Part shown: positions 8,437 through 15,805 of the stretch, piece by piece
How the letters are laid out: every line of letters begins with the position of its first letter
Numbering within the stretch: position 1 is the stretch's first letter
Assembly: GCA_944322945.1 (NCBI GenBank)
Contig: CALUQN010000006.1
Span: forward strand, 1-64,000
Direction of reading: 5' to 3'
Length of the DNA: 64,000 nt
From: Candidatus Gastranaerophilales bacterium
GTDB lineage: Bacteria > Cyanobacteriota > Vampirovibrionia > Gastranaerophilales > Gastranaerophilaceae
The notes under the pieces: model-generated
Seen by the model: only the letters and a program-made list of their open reading frames with translations
What the model was told of the DNA's origin: nothing
Databases searched by the model: none
Position numbers and translations under genes: made by a program

Positions 8437-9201
8437 ATGGGATATAAGAACTTAGAAGAATTAATAGCGGTAATAGCAAAGCTGAGAGCACCTGACGGCT
8501 GTCAGTGGGACAGAGAGCAGACGCACAGTTCGCTGCGTCCGAATATGATTGAAGAAGCCTATGAGGCTGTGGATGCTATTGATGACAATGACATGACGCA
8601 TTTGAAAGAAGAATTGGGCGATGTGCTTTTGCAGGTTGTATTACACGCACAGATTGCGGAAGAAGAAGGCGCATTTACAATAGAAGACGTGGCTCAGGGT
8701 ATAAAAGACAAATTAATACACCGCCACCCGCATGTTTTTGGGAATGTAAAGGTTAATTCCACAAAAGACATCCTTGATAACTGGGAAAAACTTAAACAGG
8801 AAGAGAAAAAACACAGAAAATCAGCAATGGACGGGATATCAAAGGCACAATCAGCCTTGATGAGCGCACAAAAAATCAGTAAAAAGGCTGTCAAAACCGG
8901 CTTTGAATGGGATTGCGAGCAATCTTTGTACGACTGCATTAATTCGGAATTTGAAGAGTTTAAAGAAGCGAAAAAAGAAGGCTGCAAAGCCCACATGGAA
9001 GAGGAACTCGGCGATATTCTGTTCGCTGTGGTTAATTTAGCCAGATGGAACAAGATTGACGCTGAGCAGGCGCTTTTAAAATCAAATAAAAAATTTATGA
9101 CCAGATTTAGAAAAATGGAAGAATTAGCAGTCAAACCGCTCAACGAATATTCCTTTGAGGAGTTTGACGCCTTATGGAAGCAGGCGAAAAAGTCAGTATA
9201 G
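8437..9201 (+). CDS. mazG: Nucleoside triphosphate pyrophosphohydrolase MazG
   Basis: Hydrolyses (d)NTPs to NMP and pyrophosphate, as a nucleotide-pool house-cleaning enzyme. Two MazG domains are seen. The first has GCQWDREQTHSSLRPNMIEEAYE and the metal motif EELGDVLLQVVLHAQIA (~55-75). The second has GFEWD near 155 and EEELGDILFAVVNLARW (~190). It ends with the usual FEEFDALWKQAK tail. 254 residues is typical for the two-domain form. It is a single gene with its own promoter. Confidence 0.93.
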   Translation: MGYKNLEELIAVIAKLRAPDGCQWDREQTHSSLRPNMIEEAYEAVDAIDDNDMTHLKEELGDVLLQVVLHAQIAEEEGAFTIEDVAQGIKDKLIHRHPHVFGNVKVNSTKDILDNWEKLKQEEKKHRKSAMDGISKAQSALMSAQKISKKAVKTGFEWDCEQSLYDCINSEFEEFKEAKKEGCKAHMEEELGDILFAVVNLARWNKIDAEQALLKSNKKFMTRFRKMEELAVKPLNEYSFEEFDALWKQAKKSV

Positions 9202-9313
9202 CTTGCATATATACTTTTTGTTAACAAATGTAACACTAGATTAAACAAAAAAGGCAATTTTCAGAGCCAAAAATCCTTTATTATAATATATCGGAAAAGA
9301 GGATGTATAAATT

Positions 9314-9517
9314 ATGAAAGAACAAGAATTAAATACAATGATGTCAGTAGTTGCAGACCCAATCAAAAATGTATACACAATCAATTCAAGAAAAGACCTT
9401 GAAGAGATTCAGCGTATCATCAGAATCTTCAACATTTCAGAAGAGCAGCACAACAAACACACAATGCTCTCCATCAAAAATCTTGCTACTTTCAGACTTG
9501 TATTGAGCAACAACTAA
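9314..9517 (+). CDS. Small hypothetical protein
   Basis: 67 residues, soluble and probably helical. AGAGGAT lies about 11 bases before the ATG, and a strong terminator follows 47 bases after the stop, so it looks like an independent transcript. No family is recognised. The sequence (RKDLEEIQRIIRIFNISEEQ) suggests a small binding or regulatory protein but shows no DNA-binding motif. Confidence 0.7.
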   Translation: MKEQELNTMMSVVADPIKNVYTINSRKDLEEIQRIIRIFNISEEQHNKHTMLSIKNLATFRLVLSNN

Positions 9518-9563
9518 TTTTATACATCGCAAAAGAATAAAGAAAAAGAAAAATTTTATATAT

Positions 9564-9598
9564 AAAAAAATCCACCGGCTATATGGGTGGATTTTTTA
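9564..9598 (+). terminator. Rho-independent terminator, probably bidirectional
   Basis: AAAAATCCACC ... GGTGGATTTTTT with A and T runs on both sides, between convergent genes. Confidence 0.85.
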
Positions 9599-9637
9599 TA
9601 ATTTTTATAAGGGCGGCAAACGCAGTGTCTTCGCAGC

Positions 9638-11239
9638 TTATCCGAATATAAGTTTTAATACTTTGCCACACAAAGAACTTTTGGCAGGGTTATGCGAATA
9701 TATTTTAAAATTCGCACGATCAATACGGGCATTTGCTATACTTATGTCTTCTGGTTTTATGTTATTTTTCCATAAAACATAAGACAGAGATAATTGCTCT
9801 CGTTTTGAATAGCATTCAACCACAGACCACCATTTCTGCATAAGCGTTTTGACCTGCGGATTGTTGTGTTTCCTGTAAATTATATTTGTTTCATTTAAAC
9901 CGTAATTCACAGGCATACCGTGCTCTGCTAAATAATTCCGGATTTTTTGTAACGCTTGCGGCTCTTCTTTATTGCTCTGTTTTACAGCCTCAATTTCGTC
10001 AAAAATACAATTTCGCAGGTGGTGTTCAGGTATTAATATCTCTGAGTTTTGAACTTTAAGCGTTTTAAAAAGTTTGTCGGTTAATATATCTAAATTTGCA
10101 TCTATCCAGATACTCTCCGTAGAATTCGGGAAAAGAATATCCGGGTGTAACTTATGCCAGCGTGCATTTTTTGTGCTGTCCAGTTTTTCAAATTGCATTT
10201 TTTTAATTTCCCACATACCAATTTTTTTGTATAAAAGTAATTTTCTGTTATTTGTAAAACAAACATAACGCCAGTCTTTGGCATAATAAGTTTGTATAAC
10301 CGGCATTAAATCACAATCTCCTGAGATGCAGGTATAAATAACTTTTGTATTTGTAGTATGTTTTTGAAAATGTTTAAATAAATTTTTTATTGTATTTACA
10401 CGGCTTGCTTTTGTAAAAATATTATGTATTTTTATTAGAATTAAAGGTATAAATTTTAACCTGCCGAATCGTTCAGCAATAATTTCTTCAAATGCAATTG
10501 GTAAAAAACAAATCAGATTTGGATTTAAAGATTTTTTCCATTTAGAGTAAAAAATTTTTTGATTACGAATCATAAGTTCTTCTCTTTTTTGCCCGAAACT
10601 TCGGTTTCTTTTGTGTTTTACATATAAATCATCAATAAGCACACATTTTTTCTTCTTCATCTTTGCCATAAAACAAAAATCGACTTCTTCATAGTAACCC
10701 TTATCATAAATTTCATCAAACAATCCGTATTTATCAATAAATGACTTTCTTATGCAAAAACAAAATCCTTCGGAATTCGTAATTTCAGGATAGACAGGCT
10801 TTTTCTGCGATAAAATGAAATTCATAGTGCATAGAGGTAAAATTTGAGGGATAAAATAAGTTGCGCTATTGGACGCAATCGGAGAGGCAGCTACAATATC
10901 AGTACAGAAGTCAAAACATCTTATTATTTTCTCTGTAAAATTTGCCGGAATTTCGCAGTCACTGTTTAATAAAACTACGATTTCGGCATCAGTTTTGGTG
11001 ACTGCATTATTGCAGTTTTTTAGATAGCCCAAATTTATTTCATTTCTGAAAAGTTTTAATTTATTTTTATTTTGGGTGGTTATTTTTTTTAAGAATTTTT
11101 CTGTTCTCTTGTCCGAGCAGTCATCTGCTATTAAAACTTCACCAAGGTTAAAATCAAAATTCTTCAAAACACTTTTAATACACGCTTTGACTTCTTTTAA
11201 AGCATTAAACACCGGTATAATTACACAAATCTTTTTCAT
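9638..11239 (-). CDS. Glycosyltransferase family 2 fused to DUF616
   Basis: 533 residues. Residues ~1-240 form a GT-A domain of family 2: VIIPVFNALKEVKACI, the ADDCSD nucleotide-binding turn, LNSDCEIP, and a C-terminal catalytic segment DEIYDKGYYEEVDFC. Residues ~300-520 match DUF616 (YTCISGDCDLMPVIQTYY, YVCFTNN, WHKLHPDILFPNSTESIWIDANLDI), a predicted second glycosyltransferase-like domain. GGAG sits 7 nt before the ATG. The fusion suggests one protein adding two sugars, or polymer elongation on surface glycans. No other polysaccharide genes are adjacent. Some rare codons and a lower GC hint at transfer, but not strongly. Confidence 0.88.
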   Translation of the reverse strand: MKKICVIIPVFNALKEVKACIKSVLKNFDFNLGEVLIADDCSDKRTEKFLKKITTQNKNKLKLFRNEINLGYLKNCNNAVTKTDAEIVVLLNSDCEIPANFTEKIIRCFDFCTDIVAASPIASNSATYFIPQILPLCTMNFILSQKKPVYPEITNSEGFCFCIRKSFIDKYGLFDEIYDKGYYEEVDFCFMAKMKKKKCVLIDDLYVKHKRNRSFGQKREELMIRNQKIFYSKWKKSLNPNLICFLPIAFEEIIAERFGRLKFIPLILIKIHNIFTKASRVNTIKNLFKHFQKHTTNTKVIYTCISGDCDLMPVIQTYYAKDWRYVCFTNNRKLLLYKKIGMWEIKKMQFEKLDSTKNARWHKLHPDILFPNSTESIWIDANLDILTDKLFKTLKVQNSEILIPEHHLRNCIFDEIEAVKQSNKEEPQALQKIRNYLAEHGMPVNYGLNETNIIYRKHNNPQVKTLMQKWWSVVECYSKREQLSLSYVLWKNNIKPEDISIANARIDRANFKIYSHNPAKSSLCGKVLKLIFG

Positions 11240-11381
11240 GTACAGTCTCCATTTAAGTATTCTTAATATGAGTATTTTTACAATTAACTACTACTGCAAT
11301 AATACTTATTTTATTAAATGTAATTATGTCATGAGGTTTTATGTCTGTCAAATAATTTATATGATAGCAAAGGGTACAAAT

Positions 11382-11705
11382 ATGAAATCCACAAAAGAAT
11401 TATTAGCCATAAGAATAAAACAATTACGTAAAAGCCGCGGACTGACGCAGGAAAAACTTGCCGAATTGATTGGTAGAGATACAAAACATATTTCAAAGTT
11501 GGAAATTGCAGGTTCCTATCCTTCCATTGATACATTGGAAAGAATTGCTGCAGCATTGAATATTGAGATAAAAGAATTTTTTAACTTTGACGGTCTAAAT
11601 GATGCAAACTATATACGTGAAGAGTTTAAAAAGATGCTTAAATATTCTGACGAAAAGCATTTGCAGTTATTGTACAAAATTCATAATGACATAATAAATT
11701 TATAA
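11382..11705 (+). CDS. XRE-family helix-turn-helix regulator
   Basis: 107 residues. The XRE domain spans ~10-65: IRIKQLRKSRGLTQEKLAEL, IGRDTKHISKLEIAGSYPSIDTLERIAAALNI, here cited as ISKLEIAGSYPS for the recognition region. A helical tail of ~40 residues follows. I chose the ATG at 11382 (MKSTKELLAIRIKQL), because longer upstream reading frame has no gene-like content. No toxin gene or partner is adjacent, so it is probably a stand-alone repressor of unknown target. A related mini-XRE gene lies at 36724. Confidence 0.85.
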   Translation: MKSTKELLAIRIKQLRKSRGLTQEKLAELIGRDTKHISKLEIAGSYPSIDTLERIAAALNIEIKEFFNFDGLNDANYIREEFKKMLKYSDEKHLQLLYKIHNDIINL

Positions 11706-11777
11706 AAATTGTTGGTTTATAAGGTAAACAAAGAAATATATGGCGGGCATACTATAGCTTTCACTCCATAATCAGAA

Positions 11778-12365
11778 TTACGGCATCCATTCTGAAATGC
11801 CGGTGAGCGGGTTTTCAGAATGCAAGCGGCTTAATTCGTCAAATGTTCTGACTTTACCTTCAATTACAGCTCTATAATATTCAACACCTGCTATCTTTTC
11901 ATCATCAGGAGTTTCGTATTTTAACCTCAGTATAGTTTCACGCTCTTCATCTGTCATAACCGTAAGAAGCCGTTCTGCAAATTTTTCAAAATATCCGTCA
12001 TGCTTTGAACCCTTTGGCATGTGGATTATATCAATCTGCCAGTCATTTCCTGTATCATCTGTGTATGTCAAATGCCATTCAAGGCACTGCTCATCCGTCT
12101 CAAGAAGATTTTTGAAGCTGAACCGTCTGACGCCTTGCATTTTGGATAATTTTAAAATAACAGAAAAGCTTTCAGCCAGCGAAACCTCTTTTGTATAAAC
12201 GTGAAAATCAATATCACGGTGCTTTACGAGTAAACCGGTCTTCATGGAGCCGACAAGGTTAACCTCCGCACCGATTTCCTGCCATAAAGGAATTATCCTT
12301 AAATTTTCAATAATCTTATGTGCGCTTTGCTGGTTTTCTTCTGAAATACGTCTATATTCCTGCAT
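11778..12365 (-). CDS. Nucleotidyltransferase-fold protein
   Basis: 195 residues. GSMKTGLLVKHRDIDFHVY (~38-56) is the G-S-x(n)-D-x-D signature of the polymerase-beta-like nucleotidyltransferase superfamily, and DWQIDIIHMP near 108-117 can supply the third carboxylate. No HEPN or MNT antitoxin partner is adjacent. Proteins of this type are often annotated vaguely, and the substrate (nucleotide, antibiotic or protein) cannot be told. Its start is the ATG at 12365. Confidence 0.75.
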   Translation of the reverse strand: MQEYRRISEENQQSAHKIIENLRIIPLWQEIGAEVNLVGSMKTGLLVKHRDIDFHVYTKEVSLAESFSVILKLSKMQGVRRFSFKNLLETDEQCLEWHLTYTDDTGNDWQIDIIHMPKGSKHDGYFEKFAERLLTVMTDEERETILRLKYETPDDEKIAGVEYYRAVIEGKVRTFDELSRLHSENPLTGISEWMP

Positions 12366-12400
12366 AGAATAATTATAAAATAAAAAAAATCATATTTTCT

Positions 12401-12420
12401 GTCAGGCGGTGCCTGACCTA
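12401..12420. repeat. Dispersed palindrome family, copy 1
   Basis: The reverse complement reads taggtcaggcaccgcctgac. It matches 19 of 20 bases at 29483-29502 (taggtcaggcactgcctgac). The core GTCAGGC-n3-GCCTGAC folds as a hairpin. Only two copies are in this window. Confidence 0.75.
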
Positions 12421-12540
12421 CATAACTAACGGGTATGGTTGCACATCAAAAGCTCTTTATGATAAAGATTATTTTAAAAATCTGCCCAAATAGTAGGATA
12501 AGTTGAACAATTAACATTTTTATATCAGAAGCATAACAAT

Positions 12541-12571
12541 AGGGTGGGCAAAGCGCAAGCGTGCCCACGCG
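12541..12571 (+). repeat. REP palindrome, left of RAYT
   Basis: agggtgggcaaagcgcaagc then gtgcccacgcg. GTGGGCA and TGCCCAC pair across a GC-rich loop, giving a typical REP hairpin. Confidence 0.85.
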
Positions 12572-12577
12572 AAATTA

Positions 12578-12586
12578 TGTTATAAT
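12578..12586 (+). promoter_or_regulatory. Extended -10 of RAYT
   Basis: TGTTATAAT ends 7 bases before the ATG at 12594, next to the REP. A leaderless mRNA is predicted. Confidence 0.5.
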
Positions 12587-12593
12587 TATGTAT

Positions 12594-13124
12594 ATGTCAG
12601 AGTATAGAAGATTTTATCATAATGATTACAAATATATATTTCTTACCATCGTTACAAACAATCGGTTGCCAATATTGATTGAAAACATTGATTTATTACG
12701 TTCGGCTTTTAAATATGCAATAAAAAAACATCCTTGCAAAATTTTTGCCTGTAGTATTTTAAAAGACCATATACATATTATTTTAGAATTAGATAATATC
12801 AGTGATACTGCTGAAATAATCAGACTAATGAAATATTACTTTTCCAGAAAATTTACCAATGCAGTGACACCATCAGAGAGTAAATTAAGAAAACGTGAAA
12901 AAGGAATTTGGCAAAGAAGATTTTGGGCACATACTATTATAAATGAAAAAGATTTATACCGGCATATTGATTATATCCATTATAATTCATATAAACATTA
13001 TGATATTTCTCCGCAAAATTGGATTTATTCAACTTTCAATAAATTTGTTAATGATGGATATTACTCAGAAGGTTGGTGTAACTTTAATGATGTAAATAAT
13101 ATCGAAAATTTGAATTTGGAATAA
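12594..13124 (+). CDS. REP-associated tyrosine transposase (RAYT, Y1/HUH)
   Basis: 176 residues of the IS200-like Y1 transposase family. The HUH motif is HIHIILE (in CSILKDHIHIILE, ~64), followed by the conserved GIWQRRFWAHTI (~116) and the catalytic tyrosine segment YRHIDYIHYNSYKHY (~135-149). The ATG at 12594 (MSEYRRFYHNDYKYIFL) matches RAYT N-termini; a GTG at 12561 lies inside the REP. RAYTs cleave and join single-stranded REP DNA and are thought to spread REPs. The gene appears intact. Confidence 0.92.
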   Translation: MSEYRRFYHNDYKYIFLTIVTNNRLPILIENIDLLRSAFKYAIKKHPCKIFACSILKDHIHIILELDNISDTAEIIRLMKYYFSRKFTNAVTPSESKLRKREKGIWQRRFWAHTIINEKDLYRHIDYIHYNSYKHYDISPQNWIYSTFNKFVNDGYYSEGWCNFNDVNNIENLNLE

Positions 13125-13128
13125 TTTG

Positions 13129-13155
13129 GTGGGCACGCTACGCTTTGCCCACCCT
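13129..13155 (-). repeat. REP palindrome, right of RAYT (inverted)
   Basis: The reverse complement reads agggtgggcaaagcgtagcg then tgcccac, differing from the left copy by one substitution and one missing base in the loop. Confidence 0.85.
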
Positions 13156-13191
13156 ATATTAATAACAAAAAGTTAAAATAGGACAAATATT

Positions 13192-13479
13192 ATGACAGAC
13201 AAAGAACAACGCAAAATCAAACTAACACCAATGAAAATAGAGATGCTTCTGGCAACAACAAACTTCAATATACAAATGGATTCAGCAACAGACCAATTTA
13301 TGCAGCGGGGAATGGACAAGGATACAGCAATGCGCAAAGCCTGGGATATTCTACAACCAAAAGTGCAAGCGAAATACAAGGAAATCGAGGAGAGATACGC
13401 CAGAATAGAGAGGGAGGGACTGAAACTGGAAGACCAGGACTGGTACAAAAAGATGTTCGGGGAGAGGAAGTTCGATTAA
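13192..13479 (+). CDS. Hypothetical helical protein (dual open frame)
   Basis: 95 residues, charged and helical (AKYKEIEERYARIEREG), with no recognised family. It starts 37 bases after the right REP with only a weak GGA upstream. A second frame (+2 relative to this one) is open over the same DNA and continues past the stop to 13627. That frame ends in a hydrophobic stretch, ALIMLILVLGAIVLTCSI, encoded in and after the third REP copy. The second frame has no ATG start, so I favour the 13192 frame, but one of them may be a remnant. Confidence 0.55.
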   Translation: MTDKEQRKIKLTPMKIEMLLATTNFNIQMDSATDQFMQRGMDKDTAMRKAWDILQPKVQAKYKEIEERYARIEREGLKLEDQDWYKKMFGERKFD

Positions 13480-13543
13480 CACCTGAACAAGAATACGAAA
13501 ACGCAAAAAATAATTACCAAGCTGACTTCCTCCTCTCAAATAT

Positions 13544-13574
13544 AGGGTGGGCAAAGCGCAAGCGTGCCCACGCG
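13544..13574 (+). repeat. Solo REP palindrome, third copy
   Basis: Identical over 31 bases to the REP left of the RAYT. Downstream similarity (attatgtta) extends past the palindrome, so it looks like a copy of the element's left end. Confidence 0.85.
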
Positions 13575-13740
13575 CTCATTATGTTAATCTTGGTACTTGG
13601 CGCGATTGTCTTAACCTGCTCGATTTAAACGTGACTACGGTTGAGTGTTTCAAGAACTTTGGTCTTTACACACTCAAGCCTCCGCACTCTGCTCGCAGGT
13701 CGCTCAAACACAATAAACGTTCTCATCTTGGCGAAACAGC

Positions 13741-13776
13741 AAAATAAAAGAGGTCTGTTTTGACCTCTTTTATTTT
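13741..13776 (-). terminator. Strong terminator of tRNA-Lys (symmetrical)
   Basis: A 15-bp perfect stem (AAAATAAAAGAGGTC / GACCTCTTTTATTTT) with loop TGTTTT. It abuts the tRNA 3' end, sharing the discriminator base. Confidence 0.88.
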
Positions 13777-13848
13777 GCGCTTGGCGCGATTCGAACGCGC
13801 GACCTATCCCTTAAAAGGGGAGTGCTCTACCTGCTGAGCTACAAGCGC
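13776..13848 (-). tRNA. tRNA-Lys(TTT)
   Basis: Acceptor GCGCTTG/CAAGCGC, discriminator A, no encoded CCA. The anticodon loop CTTTTAA gives TTT. T arm GCGCG-TTCGAAT-CGCGC. The outermost anticodon-stem pair is a C-T mismatch. Twelve bases of its 3' part (cttggcgcgatt on the plus strand, 13780-13791) recur at 13596-13607, which may be a fragment. Confidence 0.95.
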
Positions 13849-14089
13849 TTATTTCTATTCTTCTTTTTCGTCTCCGAAATTCCGGCAGTAAAATTTAACC
13901 GCTATTCATTTCGTCCGTATTTATAATCTAACAAGAAAAAAAATTAATGTCAACCGTTTTGTTTTGAAATTTATATATCAAATTCCGTAGAGACTTTAAA
14001 AAACATCATACTGAGGGGGTTAGAGCGAAGAATCTATTTTATTCTGATACTTCGTTCACCCACAAAACGATACTGCAAACATCGCTCTA

Positions 14090-14749
14090 TCATGCTAATG
14101 GAATTTTTATTTCAAAAATGGTTTTTTCCTCGGTTGACTTTAACAATCGCAACTCGGCGCCCTGCTGCTTTAAATTATTTTTGCATATATATAGCCCGAG
14201 ACCGCTTCCTGTTTTTTTTGTTGTGTAACCGTTATTAAATATTTCCGACTGTTTTTCCGCAGGTATTGGTTTTCCATTGTTAGATATCTGCACGTACGCA
14301 AATGCTTTATCTTTCTTCGTTTCTATTTTAAGCCATCCATCCTTGCCTATGGATTCAACAGCGTTTTTGATTATGTTTACAACACACGCCAGAAACTTAT
14401 TCTCGTCAATTTTCACCTCACAGCCATCTGCAGCTTCTAGTGTAAAATTTATAACCTTGTCATTTACATAGACTTTTGACATTTCAAGAGCGTGAAACAA
14501 TAATTCTCTCAAATCATAATTGCTAATGTTTATGTTATCTAATGATTTTAAATCAGTTAGGGTATTTGAAATTATTTTAAGAGACTTGCCAATACAGTCA
14601 AGGGCATTATTGACTGATTGATTTTCTACACCGGAATTTGCAAGCTGCCTTCTGATAATTTCAGTATAAACATCACAGATAGAAATATGGTTTCTTATCT
14701 CGTGCGCTATACATCTTGCCTGCTCCTGAATTAAGTTTTTTTCTGTCAT
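14090..14749 (-). CDS. Soluble sensor histidine kinase without sensor domain
   Basis: 219 residues, starting almost directly at the phosphoacceptor helix: CIAHEIRNHISICDVY with His ~16. The ATPase domain has the N-box NIIKNAVESIG, NNGKPIP, and the G2 box TGSGLGLYICKNNL. No transmembrane or PAS/GAF domain is present, so the signal must come from another protein or from the cytoplasm. It lies 78 bases downstream of a NarL-type regulator, with a terminator-like hairpin between them. Confidence 0.88.
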   Translation of the reverse strand: MTEKNLIQEQARCIAHEIRNHISICDVYTEIIRRQLANSGVENQSVNNALDCIGKSLKIISNTLTDLKSLDNINISNYDLRELLFHALEMSKVYVNDKVINFTLEAADGCEVKIDENKFLACVVNIIKNAVESIGKDGWLKIETKKDKAFAYVQISNNGKPIPAEKQSEIFNNGYTTKKTGSGLGLYICKNNLKQQGAELRLLKSTEEKTIFEIKIPLA

Positions 14750-14767
14750 ATCCCCCTCAAATTTGGT

Positions 14768-14806
14768 AAAAAAAAGGTTTGAAACTTTTCATCAATTCCA
14801 AACCTC
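14768..14806 (-). terminator. Terminator or attenuator between response regulator and kinase
   Basis: Read on the minus strand: AGGTTTG ... CAAACCT followed by a run of T. It would reduce kinase expression relative to the regulator. Confidence 0.65.
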
Positions 14807-14827
14807 TATACGTTACTATATTAACAA

Positions 14828-15526
14828 TTAAACTGCAACTTTTGATCTTTTTCTATTACCGAAGCCGTTATTAATAGCATATAACACAGCCTGGGTTCTA
14901 TCGTTTACCTGAAGTTTTTGGAAGATATTATTTACGTGGGTTTTTACGGTCGTTTCGGAGATGAATAATTTACCGGCAATCCCTTTGTAATTATTACCTT
15001 GAGTCAGAAGTTCCAAAACTTCTTCTTCTCTTGATGTCAGGTAAGTGAGTAAATTTTCTTCGTCTGACACAACAGCTTCGTTTTTGAATGAGCGTTGAAA
15101 ATATTCAAAAAATCTTGAGGACAACGCTGACGGCAGATAAACTTTTCCTGCGGCGACTTCATCAATCGCATAAATAAGCTGTGCTGATGCCATTGTTTTT
15201 AACACATATCCTTTTGCACCAATTTTCATAGCACGGAAAATCAAATCAGCGTCATCATAACCGCTTAGCGCAATCACTCTTGTATCAAGACCGAGCTTTT
15301 CAATTTCCTGTATAGCTTGCAAGCCGTCTTTTTCAGGCATATTAATATCCATAAGAACAATATCAGGACGATATTTTTTTATCAAATTTATCGCTACATT
15401 TGCACTTGTAGTTGTACCCACCACATCATAACACCCTTCAAGAGTTACGAGCTCCTTGATACCCCTCAAATGATCGGCATTATCATCAACCAATAACACT
15501 CTTGATTTTCTTTTAAACTCTCTCAT
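14828..15526 (-). CDS. NarL/LuxR-family response regulator
   Basis: 232 residues. The receiver domain has the acidic pair DD (LLVDDNADH), the phosphoacceptor Asp in DIVLMDINMPEKDG (~58), the Thr/Ser switch region (VIALSGYDD) and Lys in GAKGYVLK. The C-terminal LuxR HTH (~165-225) is LTSREEEVLELLTQG ... ISETTVKTHVNNIFQKL. It probably acts with the adjacent histidine kinase. The leader contains an inverted repeat at 15606-15634. Targets are unknown. Confidence 0.92.
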   Translation of the reverse strand: MREFKRKSRVLLVDDNADHLRGIKELVTLEGCYDVVGTTTSANVAINLIKKYRPDIVLMDINMPEKDGLQAIQEIEKLGLDTRVIALSGYDDADLIFRAMKIGAKGYVLKTMASAQLIYAIDEVAAGKVYLPSALSSRFFEYFQRSFKNEAVVSDEENLLTYLTSREEEVLELLTQGNNYKGIAGKLFISETTVKTHVNNIFQKLQVNDRTQAVLYAINNGFGNRKRSKVAV

Positions 15527-15605
15527 TTATCCATCTCCCGTTTTTATTTTTGAGTTCCATCCCTCTACAGTATTCATACTACACTTTTTACATGACACTT
15601 TCTAT

Positions 15606-15634
15606 CCATGACCTGATTTATATTCTAGTCATGG
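15606..15634. promoter_or_regulatory. Inverted repeat in response-regulator/rmuC intergenic region
   Basis: CCATGAC ... GTCATGG with a 15-base AT-rich loop, in the 279-bp gap between divergent genes. It is a possible operator. The rest of 15527-15805 holds only the rmuC promoter and AT-rich sequence. Confidence 0.35.
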
Positions 15635-15764
15635 CAGTTTGAGAATTCGTTCTAAATCTTTAGATTGATAAAATATCTCAATCCCTTGCGCTGACATGAT
15701 TAGCGGCATGGTTGATATTTTGTGCGAATATTTTTACGTTAATATTTTTGAAGTAGATTAAGTG

Positions 15765-15773
15765 TGGTATAAT
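15765..15773 (+). promoter_or_regulatory. Extended -10 of rmuC
   Basis: TGGTATAAT, 32 bases before the start codon. No convincing -35. Confidence 0.55.
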
Positions 15774-15805
15774 AGTGAAGTAAAATAATTTTTGCGAGGG
15801 ATTGT

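Larger units (their letters stand above)
12541..13155 (+). mobile_element. RAYT element flanked by inverted REP palindromes
   Basis: A single tyrosine-transposase gene sits between two copies of the same palindromic repeat in inverted orientation (12541-12571 and 13129-13155). A third copy without transposase lies at 13544-13574. This is the layout of a REP-associated tyrosine transposase and its REP sequences. Confidence 0.8.

Noticed and set aside
11382-11705. XRE proteins at 11382, 22320 and 36724 as antitoxins
   Set aside because: None has an adjacent small toxin-like gene on the same strand.
13547-13747. Open frame in the region before tRNA-Lys
   Set aside because: It consists of REP-derived and low-information sequence, has no start signal, and ends in the tRNA terminator.
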